Origin: Pseudomonadota bacterium
Lineage (GTDB): Bacteria; Pseudomonadota; Gammaproteobacteria; GRL18
Assembly: GCA_030632745.1 (NCBI GenBank)
Contig: DAOVUE010000094.1
Coordinates: forward strand, 1 to 6,413
Length of the DNA: 6,413 nt
Reading direction: 5' to 3'
A program made the position numbers and the translations under genes. The notes under the pieces were generated by a model, which did not search any database, was not told the origin of the DNA, and saw only the letters and a list, made by a program, of their open reading frames with translations. Below, piece after piece: positions 5,369-6,413 of the stretch. Position 1 is the first letter of the stretch. Every line of letters begins with the position of its first letter.

Positions 5369-6079
5369 ATGGCACTAAAAATAAAGAGCAAAATTGTCGG
5401 CTATAAAGTTGTGACAAAAGAAGATAAAAAAGAACTAAAACAATCCTCTAATGATGATAGTTTTTCTGATAAACAGAATCCTGCTGTGGAAAGCATGCAT
5501 GAGAATCTGGCACGTCCGGAAATGTTGTTTGGTTCGACGTATAAGATTAAAACTCCACAATCAGAGCATGCACTGTATATCACCGTTAATGACATGATCC
5601 TGAATATGGGCACAGAACATGAAGAACGACGTCCCTATGAAGTGTTCATTAACTCTAAAAATATGGAGCATTTTCAATGGGTACTGGCATTGACACGGGT
5701 TATTTCAGCAGTTTTCCGTAAAGGTGGTGATGCCTGTTTTCTGGTTGAAGAACTCAAAGCGGTATTTGATCCCAAGGGTGGTTACTTCAAAAAAGGCGGT
5801 GTCTTCATGCCTTCTCTGGTTGCAGAAATCGGATGTGCTATTGAATCACATATGAAGTTCATCGGTATGCTCAAGGATCATGAACTGGATGAACACCAGA
5901 AAAAACTGATTGCAGCAAAACGTAAAGAATTTGAAGAAAAAAATAAGCTCATTGAAGAAGATAGTGGCAGCGATTTCCCGGAAAAAGCCCAACTCTGTAC
6001 TAAATGCCAGACCAAAGCTCTCGTCTTAATGGACGGCTGTATGACCTGTTTAAATTGCGGCGACAGCAAATGCGGGTAG
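5369..6079 (+). CDS. nrdJb: Class II ribonucleotide reductase accessory subunit NrdJb (TSCPD and cysteine-rich C-terminal domain)
   Basis: Carries the part that forms the C-terminus of ordinary single-chain NrdJ. In P. aeruginosa both NrdJa and NrdJb are needed for reductase activity. Of 236 residues, about 55-120 resemble the TSCPD domain (LYITVNDM at 69-76, YEVFINSKN at 90-98). Residues 170-200 are charged and probably helical. The end has the cysteine pattern C210-x2-C213-x10-C224-x2-C227-x2-C230-x4-C235. In class II enzymes this region forms a zinc finger with a redox-active pair that re-reduces the active-site disulfide C103/C335 of the catalytic chain and is itself renewed by thioredoxin or glutaredoxin; which cysteines do which here is inferred. 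The first 45 residues are polar and likely flexible. AAAGG 9 bases before ATG is a good ribosome binding site. It probably shares the nrdJa transcript. Confidence 0.9.
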   Translation: MALKIKSKIVGYKVVTKEDKKELKQSSNDDSFSDKQNPAVESMHENLARPEMLFGSTYKIKTPQSEHALYITVNDMILNMGTEHEERRPYEVFINSKNMEHFQWVLALTRVISAVFRKGGDACFLVEELKAVFDPKGGYFKKGGVFMPSLVAEIGCAIESHMKFIGMLKDHELDEHQKKLIAAKRKEFEEKNKLIEEDSGSDFPEKAQLCTKCQTKALVLMDGCMTCLNCGDSKCG

Positions 6080-6099
6080 AAAATAAATCGTTACATTTC

Positions 6100-6169
6100 A
6101 ATTACATAAGTTGTGTGTAATTATACAAGGTAAAAAATTATTGATTACTTTATAAAATTTTCGATAATT
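6100..6169. other. AT-rich spacer with two inverted repeats downstream of nrdJb
   Basis: AATTACA (6100-6106) pairs with TGTAATT (6116-6122), and AATTATTGA (6136-6144) pairs with TCGATAATT (6161-6169) through eight Watson-Crick pairs and one wobble. Both stems are nearly all A-T and neither looks like a standard terminator. No convincing promoter for the next gene was found in 6080-6254. Confidence 0.4.
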
Positions 6170-6254
6170 GATAAATTACTAAACCATAACAATTTGCAGG
6201 TGAAATTTCTGCTGATACTCTAAATATTTTATTGTAGAGGTAAAATGTCCAAAT

Positions 6255-6413
6255 ATGAACAAATTAGTTGATTTACTGGAACGAATTGAAAATCCAGGTA
6301 CTTTTGTTGTTGATGGTCAGCTAAGCTCCGTTCCTCCTGGACTTAAGGTAAAAGATCTAGGATTGATTGCCCTTCCTTTTCTTGAGCACCAGGCTCAGAC
6401 ACTTATTCAAGTG
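6255..6413 (+). CDS. Partial CDS, possibly N-terminus of a 2OG-Fe(II) oxygenase-like protein
   Basis: An open frame of 53 codons runs off the right edge, so the product is incomplete. Read directly it begins MNKLVDLLERIENPGTF, then VPPGLKVKDLGLIALPF (26-42) and HQAQTLIQV (45-53). The pattern of a proline-glycine-leucine stretch, a valine/glycine strand ending in LPF or LPL, then a QA-rich helix reminds me of the N-terminal part of bacterial and fungal 2OG-Fe(II) oxygenase-family proteins. The metal-binding HxD...H residues would lie beyond the window, so this is only a resemblance. The frame is closed upstream by TGA at 6213-6215 and ATG 6255 is its first start. The nearest ribosome binding site, AGAGGT (6236-6241), is 13 bases away, rather far. 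It is 175 bp from nrdJb and may be a separate unit. Confidence 0.45.
   Translation, partial: MNKLVDLLERIENPGTFVVDGQLSSVPPGLKVKDLGLIALPFLEHQAQTLIQV

Noticed and set aside
5401..5613. Minus-strand open frame inside nrdJb, and a similar one at 5878-6069
   Set aside because: Antisense shadows of nrdJb without ribosome binding sites or recognisable domains.

Overview
The window looks like chromosomal DNA from a moderately AT-rich gammaproteobacterium. The divergent rlmE / yhbY pair is the arrangement known from Escherichia coli. XseA aligns with E. coli XseA without any numbering shift at its catalytic residues. The class II ribonucleotide reductase is split into two genes in the nrdJa-nrdJb style known from Pseudomonas aeruginosa. 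All six genes are housekeeping or metabolic. No transposase, phage gene, CRISPR array, tRNA or rRNA was seen.

Layout. Positions 1-310 have no gene; they hold small stem-loops and one large nested inverted repeat (about 131-300) just beyond the 3' end of rlmE. rlmE (311-931, minus) encodes the 23S rRNA U2552 2'-O-methyltransferase. A 129-bp divergent control region (932-1060) carries a dyad flanked by a plausible -10 box for each direction. On the plus strand follow yhbY (1061-1357, a CRM-domain ribosome assembly factor) and, 3 bp later, xseA (1361-2713, exonuclease VII large subunit). A 404-bp AT-rich non-coding stretch (2714-3117) leads into the nucleotide reductase genes and contains two sites that fit the NrdR box consensus, 32 bp apart. 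nrdJa (3118-5268) is the B12-dependent catalytic subunit. nrdJb (5369-6079) supplies the missing C-terminal TSCPD and cysteine-rich domain. They are separated by 100 bp with a good hairpin. The last gene (from 6255) runs off the right edge and may be a 2-oxoglutarate/Fe(II) oxygenase-like protein.

How it fits together. rlmE and yhbY both act on the large ribosomal subunit and probably share a control region. xseA is probably co-transcribed with yhbY. The nrdJa-nrdJb unit makes deoxyribonucleotides without oxygen-dependent radical generation, provided adenosylcobalamin is available. The paired NrdR-like boxes suggest repression when dNTP/ATP levels are adequate. I found no wholly new system. 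The points most worth following are the split reductase with its intercistronic hairpin, the NrdR-like control region, the large foldback element and the divergent dyad.
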